Source of the DNA: Candidatus Iainarchaeum sp.
Lineage (GTDB): Archaea; B1Sed10-29; WALL01; JAGHAM01
Length of the DNA: 64,000 nt
Reading direction: 5' to 3'
Assembly (NCBI GenBank): GCA_021161465.1
Contig: JAGHAM010000036.1
Location: 1 to 64,000, forward strand
Shown in pieces: positions 63,240-64,000 of this stretch; position 1 is the stretch's first letter, and each line of letters opens with the position of its first letter. Under the pieces are notes generated by a model, which worked only from the letters and a program-made list of their open reading frames with translations, was not told the DNA's origin and did not search any database. Both the position numbers and the translations under genes were made by a program.

Positions 63240-63647
63240 ATGAGTGTAGTAATGGCTTTTGGCACTTTCTCCTTGGTACATCCCGGTCACATTTACTACC
63301 TTTCCGAGGCCAAAAAGTTGGCGGATGAATTGATTGTTGTCATTGCGAGGGACTCAACAGTCAAGGAAGTCAAGGGTAAATGTGCTATTCCTGAAAGGCA
63401 AAGAGCGAAGGTAGTTGAGGCACTAAAGCCGGTTGATAAGGTTATACTGGGCTCCAAACAGGATAAATATGAAGTCATAGTGAGCCAAGAGCCCGATATA
63501 CTTGCTCTTGGCCCAGACCAGGAGAAAAATATAGACAAATTCAAGTTTGAATTGTCTAAAAGGGGCTTGAACCCGAAGATAGTAAGGATACCTCGCTTGG
63601 AGGGTGAACTCTACAGCACATCAAAAATGTTGAAGTTTCTATGCTAG
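63240..63647 (+). CDS. ribL: FAD synthetase, archaeal RibL type
   Basis: A 135-residue nucleotidyltransferase that adenylylates FMN. The class signature MAFGTFSLVHPGHIYYLSEA holds the HxGH (His 14 to His 17). Then VVIARDSTVKEVKGK, PERQRAKVVEALKPVDKVIL and LALGPDQEKNIDKFKFELSK; the end RIPRLEGELYSTSKMLKFLC is the RibL C-terminus with the RLEGxLYSTSK motif. This type is distinct from bacterial RibF. FAD made here would serve ThyX. Confidence 0.93.
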   Translation: MSVVMAFGTFSLVHPGHIYYLSEAKKLADELIVVIARDSTVKEVKGKCAIPERQRAKVVEALKPVDKVILGSKQDKYEVIVSQEPDILALGPDQEKNIDKFKFELSKRGLNPKIVRIPRLEGELYSTSKMLKFLC

Positions 63648-64000
63648 TTATTTCCTAAGCAATGTTAAAATAAAGCTTCCAGGTCCACCGCTTCCCTTCT
63701 TCAGCTCACTGACACCCACTTTTATCACGTCAACCCCATAGTCCTCCAGTACGTTGTTAAGTTCGTTGCAACTTTCGTCTATTATGACTTTATCTGGTTC
63801 CAGAGTTATGAAATCCGGAGCGAATTCTTGTTTGTCTTTTAGTGAGATTAATTCGAAATTCCTGCCTGAAAGGAAAGTTTTAAAGGCTGCTGGAAGTGAT
63901 GGCTCGTATGCCACAGCAAGTGAGTCATCCACAATACCAAAAATAGAATCAAGATGCGTTTCCTCTTTGTGGAATACGGGAAGCATTACCTTGTTGAAGA
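63648..64000 (-). CDS. arginine deiminase/amidinotransferase-like protein, cut by the window edge, catalytic Cys replaced
   Basis: The window holds the last 117 codons; the frame is open to base 64000 (FNKVMLPVFHKEETHLDSIF), so the N-terminal part is missing. HLDSIFGIVDDSLAVAYEPS is the conserved His strand of guanidino-modifying enzymes, and the end KKGSGGPGSFILTLLRK aligns with the GGPRCM catalytic loop of arginine deiminase, with Ser in the Cys position. DDAH and arginine deiminase need that Cys, so this protein is probably not a hydrolase. ATG 63986 is internal. A pseudo-enzyme or a different activity is possible. Confidence 0.78.
   Translation of the reverse strand, partial: FNKVMLPVFHKEETHLDSIFGIVDDSLAVAYEPSLPAAFKTFLSGRNFELISLKDKQEFAPDFITLEPDKVIIDESCNELNNVLEDYGVDVIKVGVSELKKGSGGPGSFILTLLRK

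Overview
The window is archaeal chromosome. The evidence is the set of proteins found only or mainly in archaea: a CDC48-type AAA ATPase beside Hsp20, a proteasome beta subunit next to a KH/beta-CASP nuclease (aCPSF1/FttA type), archaeal NAC, RadA with an RPA that has OB folds and a zinc finger, geranylgeranylglyceryl phosphate synthase (ether lipids), PurP, a class I CCA-adding enzyme, a Taw1-like wyosine enzyme, a RibL-type FAD synthetase, and an initiator tRNA with the archaeal A1:U72 acceptor. Many first genes of transcription units have a TATA-like box about 26-34 bases before the start codon and no room for a leader. Genes inside operons carry GGTGA/GGAGG-type ribosome binding sites or overlap as ATGA. 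Gene density is very high. The content fits a euryarchaeal or deep-branching (DPANN/Altiarchaeota-like) lineage with a free-living purine pathway; I cannot place it further. No methanogenesis gene, insertion sequence or CRISPR array was seen.

Layout. 1-5.4 kb is an accessory-like, AT-rich stretch: the end of a membrane protein gene, an initiator tRNA-Met that appears to carry a 15-base bulge-helix-bulge intron in its D-loop, a small MGMT-like gene that overlaps the tRNA, and several small regulators and unknown proteins. 5.4-8.5 kb is a heat-shock locus (winged-helix regulator divergent from hsp20 and cdc48). 8.5-19 kb holds a translin-like protein, an M18 aminopeptidase, a kinase-like protein, the FttA-type nuclease, proteasome beta, an FKBP isomerase, a heavily sequon-bearing surface protein, NAC and a DMT transporter.

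19-31.7 kb is one leftward purine operon of twelve genes (purE-purB-purM-purS-purL-purQ-purC-guaAB-guaAA-purP paralogue-purP-purH). It encodes both known solutions to the AICAR formylation step and a PurS made of two fused copies. thiC (which uses the purine intermediate AIR), purA, rtcA, an MgtC-like membrane protein and the lipid enzyme GGGPS lie upstream on the same strand.

37-42.7 kb holds an epimerase-like SDR, a phosphoribosyltransferase-like protein, a dUTPase/dCTP-deaminase relative, and rpa-radA. 42.7-47.5 kb contains two secreted or anchored cysteine-rich proteins, Taw1 and a tandem pair of related unknown proteins. 47.5-54.2 kb groups a metallo-hydrolase, ThyX, a SerA/aminotransferase/DUF1015 serine cluster, small membrane proteins and dCMP deaminase. 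The last 10 kb has a radical SAM activase-like enzyme, a 2',3'-cyclic phosphodiesterase (ThpR), a membrane-anchored protein with a degenerate transglutaminase-like domain and a cytoplasmic winged helix, an orphan secretion ATPase, CCA transferase, AsnRS, RibL and part of an arginine-deiminase-like protein that lacks its catalytic cysteine.
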